NCBI GenBank assembly: GCA_016786615.1
Contig: JAEUVX010000004.1
Span: 62,001-126,000, forward strand
Reading direction: 5' to 3'
DNA length: 64,000 bases
Origin: Flavipsychrobacter sp.
Lineage (GTDB): Bacteria; Bacteroidota; Bacteroidia; Chitinophagales; Chitinophagaceae
Made by a program: the position numbers and the translations under genes. Of this stretch, positions 17,177 through 25,799 are shown piece by piece. The notes under the pieces are model-generated. The model saw nothing but the letters and a program-made list of their open reading frames with translations, ran no database searches and was not told where the DNA came from. The stretch's first letter is position 1, and the number at the start of each line of letters is the position of its first letter.

Positions 17177-17971
17177 TTATTCCAATACTGCTGAAGAAAG
17201 GCTTATCATATTAGCGTAGTTGTCTGCTATTTTTTTCGATGTGGCATTAGTACTCATAAGGTTTGTACTGGTAGCAATAGATACATCGTTTGGTGCAAAC
17301 CATTTCAGCACATCTGTTTTCAGTTTAATGCTCAGTTCTTTAGCGGAAGAAACTTCCATAGCCTGCGGGAAGGTAATGGTAACAGTACGTAATGCGCTGT
17401 TGGCACCGTTGAAACCACCTATGTGGTGAGTGAACCTTTTATCGGGGGTGGTAGCAGCGGGTGATGTGCCTTCAAGCTTTGCCATAATGTAGCCGGTGCT
17501 CCATGTCCAGAACATACCTTTTGCAGGGTCCAGCGCGCCTGTTTGTGCACCGCTTGTATTACGTGCTTCATCTACACCTATCATAAACGTAACACCTGTG
17601 TACGTGCCTTTTGTTACATCTTTGATATGAAAATGATGTGAAGATGCAACGTCGCCTTCTACCAGATGGTAGCTTTCGGTTTCAGCATATTCAGTACCAT
17701 CACTTTTTTTCAGTTTGATGTTGGTGATATAGTAGTTGAATTTTGTAACCGTAAAAGATTCCAGTGAAGAATTGGTATAGTTGCCTGTTGTCATCACAAG
17801 GTCTTTATCTCCTGCTACGTGTGCAAATTCAAAACCAACCGTACCATTTGTAGTTACAGGTGTTGTGGGGGTTGGTGTTGTAGTGGTATTGTCCTCTTTT
17901 TTTGAGCAAGATGCCAGTGTTACTGCCATAGCAGCCATGATAGAGATTGATTTGATTTTTATCGTATTCAT
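17177..17971 (-). CDS. MbnP-family copper-associated lipoprotein
   Basis: A 264-residue lipoprotein (lipobox LASC, Cys22) with a Thr/Pro-rich linker and then the MbnP domain: VGFEFAHVAGDKDLVM, FNYYITNIKLKKSDGTEY, GVDEARNTSGAQTGALDPAKG-type loop and MFWTWSTGYIMAKLEG, followed by HHIGG. MbnP proteins act in the periplasm with a diheme partner and are linked to copper handling. No MbnH diheme gene is seen here; instead it is grouped with a barrel protein (18439-19350) and two small proteins. Copper use is inferred from family and context only. Confidence 0.88.
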   Translation of the reverse strand: MNTIKIKSISIMAAMAVTLASCSKKEDNTTTTPTPTTPVTTNGTVGFEFAHVAGDKDLVMTTGNYTNSSLESFTVTKFNYYITNIKLKKSDGTEYAETESYHLVEGDVASSHHFHIKDVTKGTYTGVTFMIGVDEARNTSGAQTGALDPAKGMFWTWSTGYIMAKLEGTSPAATTPDKRFTHHIGGFNGANSALRTVTITFPQAMEVSSAKELSIKLKTDVLKWFAPNDVSIATSTNLMSTNATSKKIADNYANMISLSSAVLE

Positions 17972-18021
17972 TATATAGTTTTTAAATAATCAGTGAATAA
18001 AGATAGACAATATTCGTGCCA

Positions 18022-18420
18022 TTAGGGTTGGCTGTTTAATATCAGTTCCTTTTGGCCGCTGTTGCCGTCGTGGTCTATTTCTGCCGTCAGCAACAGTTGT
18101 ATGGTAGCGGGTTGAGACAATGTGTCCGTCCAGCTTTGGTTGAAGTTTACTTGATCGCTGTGCGTATGCTCGTAGTGATAAAATATCTCTTTACCTGTTT
18201 CTTTGTTCTTCAATGTCAGTTGATAGCCGTGCAACTGGCTGATGTAGCTGATAGTACCCTGCATTTTTATGACATCTCCTTTTTTGAATGTCTGCCCGTC
18301 TCGCAGCGATGTGATGTCTATCGCTACTTTATCGGGTTGTGCGGGGGTATCATCATGCTTCTGGCAGCTTGTCGCCATCAGGCTTATAACAATAACTGTA
18401 AATTGTTTTAAAAGTTTCAT
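18022..18420 (-). CDS. Small lipoprotein of the MbnP gene set
   Basis: A 132-residue lipoprotein with lipobox MATSC (Cys19). The mature part has an Ig-like beta pattern (DITSLRDGQTFKKGDVIKMQ, LHGYQLTLKNKETGKEIFYH) and a His-containing stretch HYEHTHSD that could bind metal. It lies between the barrel gene (19 bases upstream) and the MbnP gene, all in the same direction, so a common transcript is likely. Precise role unknown. Confidence 0.72.
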   Translation of the reverse strand: MKLLKQFTVIVISLMATSCQKHDDTPAQPDKVAIDITSLRDGQTFKKGDVIKMQGTISYISQLHGYQLTLKNKETGKEIFYHYEHTHSDQVNFNQSWTDTLSQPATIQLLLTAEIDHDGNSGQKELILNSQP

Positions 18421-18438
18421 TGTATTGTAATTGGGAAA

Positions 18439-19350
18439 TCAAAAAAAGTATAACAATCCTGATTCTATCCTTTGTGTTGACTGTACATAGCCCGATGCAT
18501 AATGCTGAAACACAGGTATTGAATAGCTGCATTGCAACCCCGTACGCTTGTAGAACAACTGCATACCTGCTGTGATGTATGTTATATACCCGCCCGTATT
18601 GTAGTTCAGACATTTGCGGCTGTAGTTGTCGTAGTCGTGCAGCGCATAATCGGCCCGGAAGCCCATTTGCGGTTGCAGCACAAAGTCATTCAGCTTCCAC
18701 CAGTAGAAACCCGATATGCCGAGCGCGAGCCTGTCTCCGTATTTATAGTTTGCAGCATTTGCAGTTGTGAGCGTATAAGATGCATCTGTATTAATACCTG
18801 TATTGCCTGTGCGAATGGTATAGTTGGCACTCAATACAACATCCCAGCTACCACTACCTGTCTGTACATTCATCAGGCCTTCGGCAGTAGTACCTGCTAC
18901 CCGCAAACCTGTAGGGGCTTTGATGCCGCCACCCGCCAATAATATATGCTTCCATCCTTTTGCACTATCAGGTGTGCGTATGATGGTTGCCATAGCCAGC
19001 AGGCTGACATCGCCCAGGCCATTGAAAACAGTAGTGCCCGCAGCGGTTTGCCTGCTGTTGTACTGATAAGGTATAAAGCCGAACAGCTGCAATTTGCTGC
19101 CGATATTTACCTTGCCCCATAGCTGTGCTGTGTTGTAATACTCTGTGCTATGCTCATCCGGCAGCCCTTCAAACAAGCCCGGATGATTGCTGCTGAAACT
19201 GCGGTATTGATATTGCATACCTGCAAAATGTTTGTAGAACTGTGGTAATATACCCAGCCCCTGGCTGCTGCCCGATGCACCGCATACATCACATGCCCAT
19301 ACACGTGTAGCAGCGAGCAGCATTGTTGCCAATGCTATTTTCTTAACCAT
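18439..19350 (-). CDS. Outer-membrane transporter-like barrel with N-terminal CDVCG motif
   Basis: A 303-residue protein whose signal peptide ends near VWA and whose mature end begins CDVCGASGSSQGLGILPQF. The remainder is a run of amphipathic strands ending in GLLYFF, as in outer-membrane barrels. Proteins with a mature N-terminal CDxCG and this barrel are found in Bacteroidota metal-handling loci; here the neighbours are MbnP and a CNGKCYL protein. I infer a porin-like channel or metal-linked surface protein; the substrate is not shown. Confidence 0.75.
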   Translation of the reverse strand: MVKKIALATMLLAATRVWACDVCGASGSSQGLGILPQFYKHFAGMQYQYRSFSSNHPGLFEGLPDEHSTEYYNTAQLWGKVNIGSKLQLFGFIPYQYNSRQTAAGTTVFNGLGDVSLLAMATIIRTPDSAKGWKHILLAGGGIKAPTGLRVAGTTAEGLMNVQTGSGSWDVVLSANYTIRTGNTGINTDASYTLTTANAANYKYGDRLALGISGFYWWKLNDFVLQPQMGFRADYALHDYDNYSRKCLNYNTGGYITYITAGMQLFYKRTGLQCSYSIPVFQHYASGYVQSTQRIESGLLYFF

Positions 19351-19426
19351 AAATGATTGCGATAAACTATAAGAATACAGACGACAGGCACAGCAATGCT
19401 ATGCAGCGTCGATACAAAGGAATAGC

Positions 19427-19798
19427 TTATGCAACAGGCGGCGGGTGGAAGATGCCCGTCAGCGGGCTGTGGCCTGTTGTGGTTTTATATATGTCGATAT
19501 AGGTAGTGGGTGTGCGCAATGTATGGAAGCTGAATGTAAGCCCGTTTACAGGAATGAATTCAACCCATTCGGTTTGCGATACTTTTGACTGCTGGTTTTG
19601 CTGATTGTTTTCGGTTTTGTTCAGTTGCTTTCGCAGATAACATTTACCGTTACACTTCATTTGCGGCTTGGCCTTGTTTTCGCAAAGCACATTAGATACA
19701 TAGGTTTTGTTAGCCTCGTACCATGCTACAATCCCCAGCTTCAGTACCGACTGAAAGCACAGGCATACGAGCAGCGATATGGCAAAGAATTGTTTCAA
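19427..19798 (-). CDS. Small protein with CENKxKPxMKCNGKCYL motif, first gene of the MbnP set
   Basis: A 123-residue protein with an N-terminal hydrophobic segment (FFAISLLVCLCFQSVLKL) and the cysteine signature VLCENKAKPQMKCNGKCYL, familiar from Bacteroidota metal-related loci but without assigned function. The start is a TTG at 19798, the codon that gives a complete signal or anchor segment. A good promoter lies just upstream (TAACTTTG at 19808-19815), leaving a very short leader. It leads the minus-strand gene set down to at least 17177. Confidence 0.72.
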   Translation of the reverse strand: MKQFFAISLLVCLCFQSVLKLGIVAWYEANKTYVSNVLCENKAKPQMKCNGKCYLRKQLNKTENNQQNQQSKVSQTEWVEFIPVNGLTFSFHTLRTPTTYIDIYKTTTGHSPLTGIFHPPPVA

Positions 19799-19807
19799 AA
19801 CCTGTTA

Positions 19808-19834
19808 CAAAGTTAGGCGTAAATACATTGGCAA
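19808..19834 (-). promoter_or_regulatory. Promoter of the MbnP gene set
   Basis: Read on the minus strand, TTG at 19834-19832, a 16-base spacer and TAACTTTG at 19815-19808 approximate the Bacteroidota promoter; the spacer is slightly short. The TTG start codon at 19798 lies 9 bases beyond. Confidence 0.5.
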
Positions 19835-19852
19835 ATATTAAAAGGCAATAAA

Positions 19853-19875
19853 AAAACCACCGAAAAGGTGGTTTT
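19853..19875. terminator. Intrinsic terminator between the two minus-strand transcripts
   Basis: AAAACCACC and GGTGGTTTT form a stem flanked by A- and T-runs, 23 bases past the stop of the lipoprotein gene at 19898. It separates that gene from the promoter of the MbnP set. Confidence 0.75.
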
Positions 19876-19897
19876 AAATATACTTTCAGTTACAATA

Positions 19898-20359
19898 TTA
19901 TTTAGTGGGGCCAACGCTCCATGAATCGTACTGGTTGATAACGTTGATATAAACATCGTGTTTCTGAGCGATGGTATCTACCACTACAAATCTGCCACCA
20001 CCCCAAAGGCTGTCGAAACCGTAAGTTTTGTCAATAGTCAGGTCGCGGCCTTTAACGTAGAGATAATAATTACCTCTTTTCAGGCTATCGAAAACAACCA
20101 TAAACCTGCCATTCTGGTTTTTGATATTTGCAGTGTCGTCAAATTTCATATCTGCAGGCATGCCGGTAGCATTATATTTTATATAAACAGTACCGGTGTC
20201 CACTTCTTTCTGAAAGTGCTTGGCTGTTACCCAAAGTTTGGCATTGCCGCCCTTGCCGGCAACTATCGGTGCTGCGGGTGCTATATATTCGTTTTTCCTT
20301 CTACAGCCTAAAGCTATAGCAGCAATTACTACTCCGTATAAAATATGTTTGGTACGCAT
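19898..20359 (-). CDS. AGKGGNA-type lipoprotein, paralog of 16736-17149
   Basis: A 153-residue protein with lipobox IALGC (Cys19) followed by RRKN. PIVAGKGGNAKLWVTAKHF, VYIKYNATGMPADM and FDSLKRGNYYLYVKGRDL align with AGKGGNATIVAVPKHH, MYIKYNTNDLPSA and FTGLKKGKYYIYGVGYDP of the other copy. It has its own terminator, so it is transcribed apart from the MbnP set it flanks. Its role is unknown; a metal- or surface-associated beta protein is a guess from position only. Confidence 0.78.
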   Translation of the reverse strand: MRTKHILYGVVIAAIALGCRRKNEYIAPAAPIVAGKGGNAKLWVTAKHFQKEVDTGTVYIKYNATGMPADMKFDDTANIKNQNGRFMVVFDSLKRGNYYLYVKGRDLTIDKTYGFDSLWGGGRFVVVDTIAQKHDVYINVINQYDSWSVGPTK

Positions 20360-20440
20360 AATGATTAAAGATATAAACAGTTTGGGTTTTATGAAATAGT
20401 TGCGGCGAAAAAATATTACGTATTTATAATGAAATAATGT

Positions 20441-20465
20441 AAATTAAGGAGATAGGCCTTAATTT
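20441..20465. promoter_or_regulatory. 9-bp inverted repeat before the T9SS gene
   Basis: AAATTAAGG at 20441-20449 and CCTTAATTT at 20457-20465 are exact inverted copies separated by 7 bases, ending 6 bases before the ATG at 20472. It may be an operator or a start-proximal hairpin. Confidence 0.4.
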
Positions 20466-20471
20466 TAGATA

Positions 20472-21857
20472 ATGATGAAGTACCGTCGGCTGTTTTTGCC
20501 GGTTATTTTATGGATGTGTGCTGCAGGCGATTTGTTTGCACAAACCACAATAGTAAGGCTGTTGGGTAAAAGTACATACGCCCGCGATAGCTTTGCCTAT
20601 TCATTGGCAGACAGCATCAGGTATAACTACAGCGGCAACAGGGGGAGTGATATTGAAAAAGACATCCACTTATATGACAGCAGCCAGCGTACCGTAATAG
20701 TAAATGCGGTAAAAGAACCCAACAAAAAGTGGATAAGGCGATATGATACCGCCAACAGGATTATACAGCAAACCGCTATAGATTTTGTAAACGGAGCATG
20801 GCGGAATAATACAGATATATTTTATAAGTACGCATCCGGCACATTGTACGATACGGTGCTGACCCGCACCTGGGATACTACAGCATTGGTTTGGAAAGAC
20901 AAACGCATGCAACATTATAAATATAACAGCGGCAGCCTTGATACCATACATTGGTATATGCCCTATGCGGGCGGATGGACGACAGAGGGTTTTGATACCT
21001 ATGTGTATTCATCGGCAGGATTATCGAAGCATGAATTGATAATATATAACGACAGCCTGATACGCTGGGATATTTGGGGCAGGGAATTATATAACTATGA
21101 TGGGGTGGGTGATATGGATACGTTTACCAGTTATGTAATGAACCCGACAACACTGCAACTAAAGCCAAGTACCAAAGAGGCGATACAATATTATCCTTCG
21201 CACGAAATAGCATCTCATTATTATCATATCTGGCATAGTGTTACTAACAGGTGGGAGGGAACTTTCTGGCATTATTTCTACTACAATACCAATAATACCA
21301 TTGATGAAGAAGTGACCAACTACTGGGATATAGCTGTGCAGCAATGGGGGCCGCTTAATAAGCGTTATTACTATTACGATGTTTCGGATAACCTGATAGA
21401 ATTGATAGAAAAGAAATTCCGATATCCGCTATACGATTATTTCTTCCGTGAGAACTGGATATACAATTCTCAAAATCTGCCGATGCAGTACAGGCGTTTT
21501 ACATGGTATAGCCCTACCGCCTTCTGGATGCCGGAAATAAGCAAGCAATCGCAGGTGCTGTACTATTACGAAAATGTAACGGGTGTGCAGCAAGCTGCTA
21601 ATCAGAAAAACGAAATCACCGTGTTTCCCAATCCGGCAAAAGGGCAGGTGTTTGTAAAGGTTGAGGGCAGACACCGGCAATCATGCAGCATAGCATTGTA
21701 TGATGTATATGGCAGGCTGGTAGCAGCCAGGCAGTATGATGCCGCGCAGGCAAGCCCTTATCAACTGCCGCTGACTGGCGTTGCTGCGGGACACTATATA
21801 CTGCGCTTTGCAAATGGTGATGAAGAAATGACAAAAACATTAATAGTAGCCGACTAA
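20472..21857 (+). CDS. T9SS-secreted protein, unknown central region
   Basis: A 461-residue protein with a signal peptide ending LFAQ and a type A sorting domain at about 385 to 461 (ITVFPNPAKGQVFVKVEG, LPLTGVAAGHYILRF). The middle is Tyr- and Trp-rich with loosely repeated units of about 45 residues such as YNYDGVGDMDTFTSY and YYYDVSDNLIELIEK, somewhat like YD-repeat or cell-surface propeller proteins, but no named domain is certain. Start may be either ATG at 20472 or 20475. Confidence 0.8.
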   Translation: MMKYRRLFLPVILWMCAAGDLFAQTTIVRLLGKSTYARDSFAYSLADSIRYNYSGNRGSDIEKDIHLYDSSQRTVIVNAVKEPNKKWIRRYDTANRIIQQTAIDFVNGAWRNNTDIFYKYASGTLYDTVLTRTWDTTALVWKDKRMQHYKYNSGSLDTIHWYMPYAGGWTTEGFDTYVYSSAGLSKHELIIYNDSLIRWDIWGRELYNYDGVGDMDTFTSYVMNPTTLQLKPSTKEAIQYYPSHEIASHYYHIWHSVTNRWEGTFWHYFYYNTNNTIDEEVTNYWDIAVQQWGPLNKRYYYYDVSDNLIELIEKKFRYPLYDYFFRENWIYNSQNLPMQYRRFTWYSPTAFWMPEISKQSQVLYYYENVTGVQQAANQKNEITVFPNPAKGQVFVKVEGRHRQSCSIALYDVYGRLVAARQYDAAQASPYQLPLTGVAAGHYILRFANGDEEMTKTLIVAD

Positions 21858-21864
21858 GAAGGTG

Positions 21865-21872
21865 TACATTTG
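21865..21872 (+). promoter_or_regulatory. -7 box TACATTTG upstream of the lipoprotein gene
   Basis: An exact TAnnTTTG, 18 bases before the ATG at 21891 and 8 bases after the previous stop. No clear -33 TTG is seen. Confidence 0.4.
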
Positions 21873-21890
21873 CCTCCGCATCAATACGAT

Positions 21891-22388
21891 ATGAATAAAC
21901 TTGCTGCTTATTTAATGCTGTTTGCAACCGTTGCAGGGCTTTCTTCCTGCTGCAAAAAGCGTACTTTCTGTACTACCGAAAAACTGAATATCGCATTCGC
22001 AGGTTTTGACAGGAGTGTAATACGTACCATAATATTAAAACGTTATGCAAAAGGCGACGACAAAAGGGTAAAAGCGCTCGACTCTGCAATACTCATTAAT
22101 AAAAATGTTACGACATCCGTACCGGGGAAACCCGATACATCTTGGTTATCGAACTACTCCGTATCATCGGGCAATTATACCGAAGTGCAATATGGCTACG
22201 ATTGGGTAGTTTATCTTTCATCGAACAACAAAAGCTATCTGGTATCTGAAATATATGAAGGTGATAACCGCTATCAAAAAGTGCCTTGCAGGGATAACGA
22301 TACCAAATGCACTAATAATATAAAGTCTTACGCAATTGATGGTTTTTGGGTGGAAAGCAATACGCTCTACATCAAGCCTAAAAATTAA
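21891..22388 (+). CDS. Lipoprotein of unknown function
   Basis: A 165-residue protein starting at the ATG at 21891, giving a signal sequence with lipobox GLSSC followed by CKKRTFC. The mature part contains FAGFDRSVIRTIILKRY, a long beta-rich region with VQYGYDWVVYLSSNNKSYLV, and two cysteines near the end (VPCRDNDTKCTNN) that could form a disulfide. The family is not recognised. It lies 33 bases after the T9SS gene and is closed by a strong terminator. Confidence 0.72.
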   Translation: MNKLAAYLMLFATVAGLSSCCKKRTFCTTEKLNIAFAGFDRSVIRTIILKRYAKGDDKRVKALDSAILINKNVTTSVPGKPDTSWLSNYSVSSGNYTEVQYGYDWVVYLSSNNKSYLVSEIYEGDNRYQKVPCRDNDTKCTNNIKSYAIDGFWVESNTLYIKPKN

Positions 22389-22397
22389 TACATGAAA

Positions 22398-22428
22398 AAT
22401 CCCGCTGACATCAGCGGGATTCTTTTTT
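22398..22428 (+). terminator. Intrinsic terminator after the lipoprotein gene
   Basis: ATCCCGCTGA and TCAGCGGGAT form a perfect 10-bp stem with a 2-base loop, followed by TCTTTTTT, 10 bases past the stop at 22388. Confidence 0.9.
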
Positions 22429-22506
22429 ACTCTCATTGCCACGAATGGCAACCTGCTACAGAAGGGCACTCTCACCTTAAATATTGTATCAACAAACAGA
22501 AGATAA

Positions 22507-22662
22507 TTAAGCACCGATGTGTTGTGCGTCTTTCATGGCTGCCTGTGCCAGTTTTTTATCTGCACGCTTGGCTTTTTGCTTATCTATGAAAACCATAATG
22601 AATGCAAATGCCAGGTAAGTGCGAAGTACTAAGCCGATTGATACAAGCAGGAGTGATTTCAT
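22507..22662 (-). CDS. 51-residue single-pass membrane small protein
   Basis: ATG at 22662 to TAA at 22507 encodes a 51-residue protein with one N-terminal membrane segment (LLLVSIGLVLRTYLAFAFIM) and a charged cytoplasmic tail rich in Lys and Ala (DKQKAKRADKKLAQAAMKDA). That layout, positive-inside after a single helix, looks like a genuine small membrane protein. It follows the LytTR gene on the same strand after about 390 bases and faces the terminator at 22398-22428. No family recognised. Confidence 0.55.
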   Translation of the reverse strand: MKSLLLVSIGLVLRTYLAFAFIMVFIDKQKAKRADKKLAQAAMKDAQHIGA

Positions 22663-22746
22663 TTTTTGTTCGTTTGTGATGTTGAAATAAAGTTTGTTTG
22701 TCTGTACCCGTAGGGGCTGTTTGTTTTGTTTGGCGTCCGTTTGTTA

Positions 22747-22809
22747 TTAAATGTTTGCAGCAGCGATGATGCAACCCAGAATAGCGACGAACATTGATAT
22801 CTTTTGCAT
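22747..22809 (-). CDS. Possible 20-residue hydrophobic peptide
   Basis: ATG at 22809 to TAA at 22747 encodes MQKISMFVAILGCIIAAANI, a short membrane-spanning peptide, upstream of the 51-residue ORF on the same strand. The leader before it is A- and C-rich on the coding strand, as in many Bacteroidota leaders. At this length chance cannot be excluded. Confidence 0.25.
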   Translation of the reverse strand: MQKISMFVAILGCIIAAANI

Positions 22810-23055
22810 TGTGTGTGTTTTTTATTGTTTGTTTTAAAAGGCTGTGTTTTTTTGTTTTGTTGTCGTTTGACAATGCAAATATGCAACCTCAAACAAGGGG
22901 TTGCCAAATAAAAAAGCCCGTTTAACTGGTCGTTTAGAACCGGTTAACGAGCAGGTTTGTTAACCATTAACCAACTATTAGGAAATGAAGAAGGACGTAA
23001 TATGTTGCTTATGCTGAAACCATTTGCTGTACTATGTTTCAAGGGTTTCTGTGCC

Positions 23056-23796
23056 TTATTGCAGCTTGAGTACCCTGAATAAATCTTCTTTTCTTCCGGC
23101 AGATATATTGATAGCCTGGCCATCCTGCATTACCAGATAGCCACCTTTGCCCTTCACATACTTTCGTATTTTATCAATATTGATAATGTGAGACTGATGT
23201 ACGCGTATGAAGCCATAGGGTTGCAGCATTTCTTCATAATGTTTCAGTGTATGGCTTACGGTTATCTTATTGCCGTTATCCATAAAGAAGTGGGTATAAT
23301 TATTACATGCTTCGAGGCGTATGACTTCGTGCGGCGGAACAAATTGTATTTCGTTCAGGTTGCTGAGGGCAATATTCTTTGGTTGTATTGCAGCGGGTTT
23401 GGTAGTTAGCTTGTGCATCTGCTGTTTCAGCCAATGCATTTGTATGGCACGACTTACTACAGTAGTGATATCTGTTACATCGGCAGGGTATTGCAGACAG
23501 TCAATGGCTGTATCGGGTACAGTGTTGAATGTATGTCGATTGTAAGGGGATGTAAATATGATATTGCAATCAATGTCGGACAATCTGTTGATTAATTTGC
23601 TGTCGTTGTCGTTAAAGCCCATTTCCATAAATGCCAGTTCGGGACGGGCACAAGACAATAATTTTTCAGCTTCAGGCACAGAAGATGCAATGCCGGCAAG
23701 TGTCAGTTGCGGACAATGCTCAGATAATATATTGTGTAAACGGCCTGCTTCATGGTGTTTGTTGCCAACGATGATGGTTTTGATAAATTCTCTCAT
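23056..23796 (-). CDS. LytTR DNA-binding protein with degenerate receiver domain
   Basis: A 246-residue protein from the ATG at 23796: an N-terminal receiver-like fold (about 1 to 120), then a LytTR DNA-binding domain from NEIQFVPPHEVIRLEACNNY to the end, with GFIRVHQSHIINI and YLVMQDGQAINIS. The receiver has lost its catalytic residues: the N-terminal acidic pair reads VGNKH, the phosphoacceptor position reads FMEMGFND (Glu instead of Asp), and the conserved Lys-Pro reads YPAD. It therefore probably works without phosphorylation. No kinase gene is adjacent. Confidence 0.85.
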   Translation of the reverse strand: MREFIKTIIVGNKHHEAGRLHNILSEHCPQLTLAGIASSVPEAEKLLSCARPELAFMEMGFNDNDSKLINRLSDIDCNIIFTSPYNRHTFNTVPDTAIDCLQYPADVTDITTVVSRAIQMHWLKQQMHKLTTKPAAIQPKNIALSNLNEIQFVPPHEVIRLEACNNYTHFFMDNGNKITVSHTLKHYEEMLQPYGFIRVHQSHIINIDKIRKYVKGKGGYLVMQDGQAINISAGRKEDLFRVLKLQ

Positions 23797-23993
23797 GTGT
23801 GAACCCTTTAGTATGATAAATGGAAATAAAACCAGCAATACGGGGTATGCTGTCAGCAATATGTATAAAGGATAGTTTACTGCTCATGGTAATGGGTTGT
23901 TGCTTGTAAACCGGGAAGGGAGGTAGCCGCTTGTTGCTTGTGTACTAATTTATATGCTTTTTTCTTTTAATCAAACATAGATGGGGTACTTAA

Positions 23994-24024
23994 CAAAAAA
24001 ACCAGTGTTAACACTGGTTTTTTT
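23994..24024. terminator. Palindromic intrinsic terminator
   Basis: AACCAGTGTTAACACTGGTT is a perfect palindrome flanked by A-run and T-run, so it terminates on either strand. It lies 24 bases past the stop of the T9SS gene at 24048-25751. Confidence 0.85.
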
Positions 24025-24047
24025 GTTGAATGAACATGAGGTGATTG

Positions 24048-25751
24048 TTAATTTTTGGTAAACATTGCTCTTTCTGAAAGCCCATTGCCATTATCTGCCT
24101 TCAAAATATATGTTCCGGCAGGTAAGGATGCGGTATTGATAGTAACAACAGGATTGCTGATATTTTGAGATATCAGCTCTTTACCCGTCATATCATATAC
24201 ATGGATAACCCCTTTGCTGAAGTTATTGGTCAGCGATATGTTCAGCACATCATTTGCAGGATTGGGGTACAGACCTATGTTTTTACCTGATGGTATTTTA
24301 GCTACAGATGTAACACCGTTTTTCAATTGTCCGCAAACAACTGTTTCTACAGGTTGCAGGTCATAGTCCAATACCGGTTCATCTATTTCAACGATTGGCG
24401 GATAAATATGGTCGGAGGCATAATTATCCAGCGGCGTATCGTATTCAGGTTTACTGATATCGGAAGGGCAATCGTAGCCATAGTTGTTACGTATTACAAA
24501 CGTTGGCTCCGGAGCATTCAGGTGTATGCCTGTAAATGTGGGGAATGCACCAGCAGTATTGGCAACAATTGAACGTCCCTGTGCGGCGTCATTTGCTCCG
24601 TATGGTACATAACGTTGCAGGTTGCCGTTATAATCCGTTTCGACATACAACCCGCCTCCATACTCGTCGGTTTGTCCGGTAACGCAAAACAAGCCGCCAA
24701 CACTATTTAGCGTAATAATGCTATGCCCCCAGGTTGAGAAACCTGAAGAAGGATTTTCGTAAATCTTAAAGAAGTTGAGAGCAAGTGTTACAGGGTTTAT
24801 CTTCAGTATCATAACATGAGAACCTCCCTGACAAGGTGTGCCCGCAGCACCTGTTATTACTACATCTCCATCGTCTGCATCGTCTATACCGTGGCCAACT
24901 ATTACATATCCATACCTTTGGTTGTCTACAATATTATCTGCTATATAATTGCCGTTCGCATCTATTACGGTAATAAGTGTAGCACCCCACACACCGCCAA
25001 ATGTATTGGCAATACCAACCAGTGCATAGTCATTCTGATACGAAGTGATTTCAAAGTATTCTGATGGTACGGTAACCATCGGGTCCCAGTAAGAAGGTGT
25101 TGTAGCATAGTTTGACCATAATAAACCACCATTGGCATCTACGCCAATGATTACACCCCATTGCATACTACCGTAGTTTTGGTAACCACATGTTATGAAA
25201 TTACCGTTTGATGCTTCTATTACACTGTTCAGCATACCGAATTGCATGGCAGGGTCATCATACCTTCTGTACCATTGTACAGCACCGGCAGCGTCTGTTT
25301 TCAGCATAAACAAATCGTCGTATGTAGGTGCAAAAGAGCAGCCGGATGTTTCTCCGTCAACACGTACGCGCCCGCAAATAATGAAGCCGTCATCACTTGT
25401 TTGCTTGGCATCGCCTGCTGTAAAGAAGACATTCAGGTTGGGGCAAAGCGCGTTCTGATAATCGTTTACTTCATTCTGTGTACAGTATGTTTTAAACCAT
25501 ACTGTATTTAACTGGTCGTCTATTACCTGCAGCTGTATGCGCGATACGGTGGTTGATGGGCCTACATTATTCATGCCATTGATGGTAAGGGGGAAGGCAT
25601 TGCCCGATAATACATACTCATTAGTAGGTATCATGTAGTCGATGTTTTCATTCATAGCATTATTAAAATGCTTGATGATGTTTTGTGCCTGTACACTGAT
25701 AGTAGTGGCAGTGAGCACAAGAGTGCTTAGTACAACGAATAGTTTTTTCAT
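24048..25751 (-). CDS. T9SS-secreted propeller-like protein
   Basis: A 567-residue protein with signal peptide ending SVQAQ. The middle has repeated segments of the form DDGFIICGRVRVDGE followed by DLFMLKTDAAGAVQWYRRYD, and NGNFITCGYQNYGSMQWG followed by GVDANGGLLWSNY, a propeller-like pattern. The last 75 residues are a type A sorting domain (IGLYPNPANDVLNISL, TASLPAGTYILKADNGNG). It follows the TonB receptor gene by 109 bases with a hairpin between. Ligand unknown. Confidence 0.85.
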   Translation of the reverse strand: MKKLFVVLSTLVLTATTISVQAQNIIKHFNNAMNENIDYMIPTNEYVLSGNAFPLTINGMNNVGPSTTVSRIQLQVIDDQLNTVWFKTYCTQNEVNDYQNALCPNLNVFFTAGDAKQTSDDGFIICGRVRVDGETSGCSFAPTYDDLFMLKTDAAGAVQWYRRYDDPAMQFGMLNSVIEASNGNFITCGYQNYGSMQWGVIIGVDANGGLLWSNYATTPSYWDPMVTVPSEYFEITSYQNDYALVGIANTFGGVWGATLITVIDANGNYIADNIVDNQRYGYVIVGHGIDDADDGDVVITGAAGTPCQGGSHVMILKINPVTLALNFFKIYENPSSGFSTWGHSIITLNSVGGLFCVTGQTDEYGGGLYVETDYNGNLQRYVPYGANDAAQGRSIVANTAGAFPTFTGIHLNAPEPTFVIRNNYGYDCPSDISKPEYDTPLDNYASDHIYPPIVEIDEPVLDYDLQPVETVVCGQLKNGVTSVAKIPSGKNIGLYPNPANDVLNISLTNNFSKGVIHVYDMTGKELISQNISNPVVTINTASLPAGTYILKADNGNGLSERAMFTKN

Positions 25752-25799
25752 AAGCTTGCTGGTTTTTGTACAACCAATATCGCTTACTGCTATATAGCA

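Noticed and set aside
22580-22907. Two overlapping minus-strand frames rich in Lys, Thr, His and Asn
   Set aside because: They are read from low-complexity A/C-rich leader sequence and conflict with the better 51-residue ORF.
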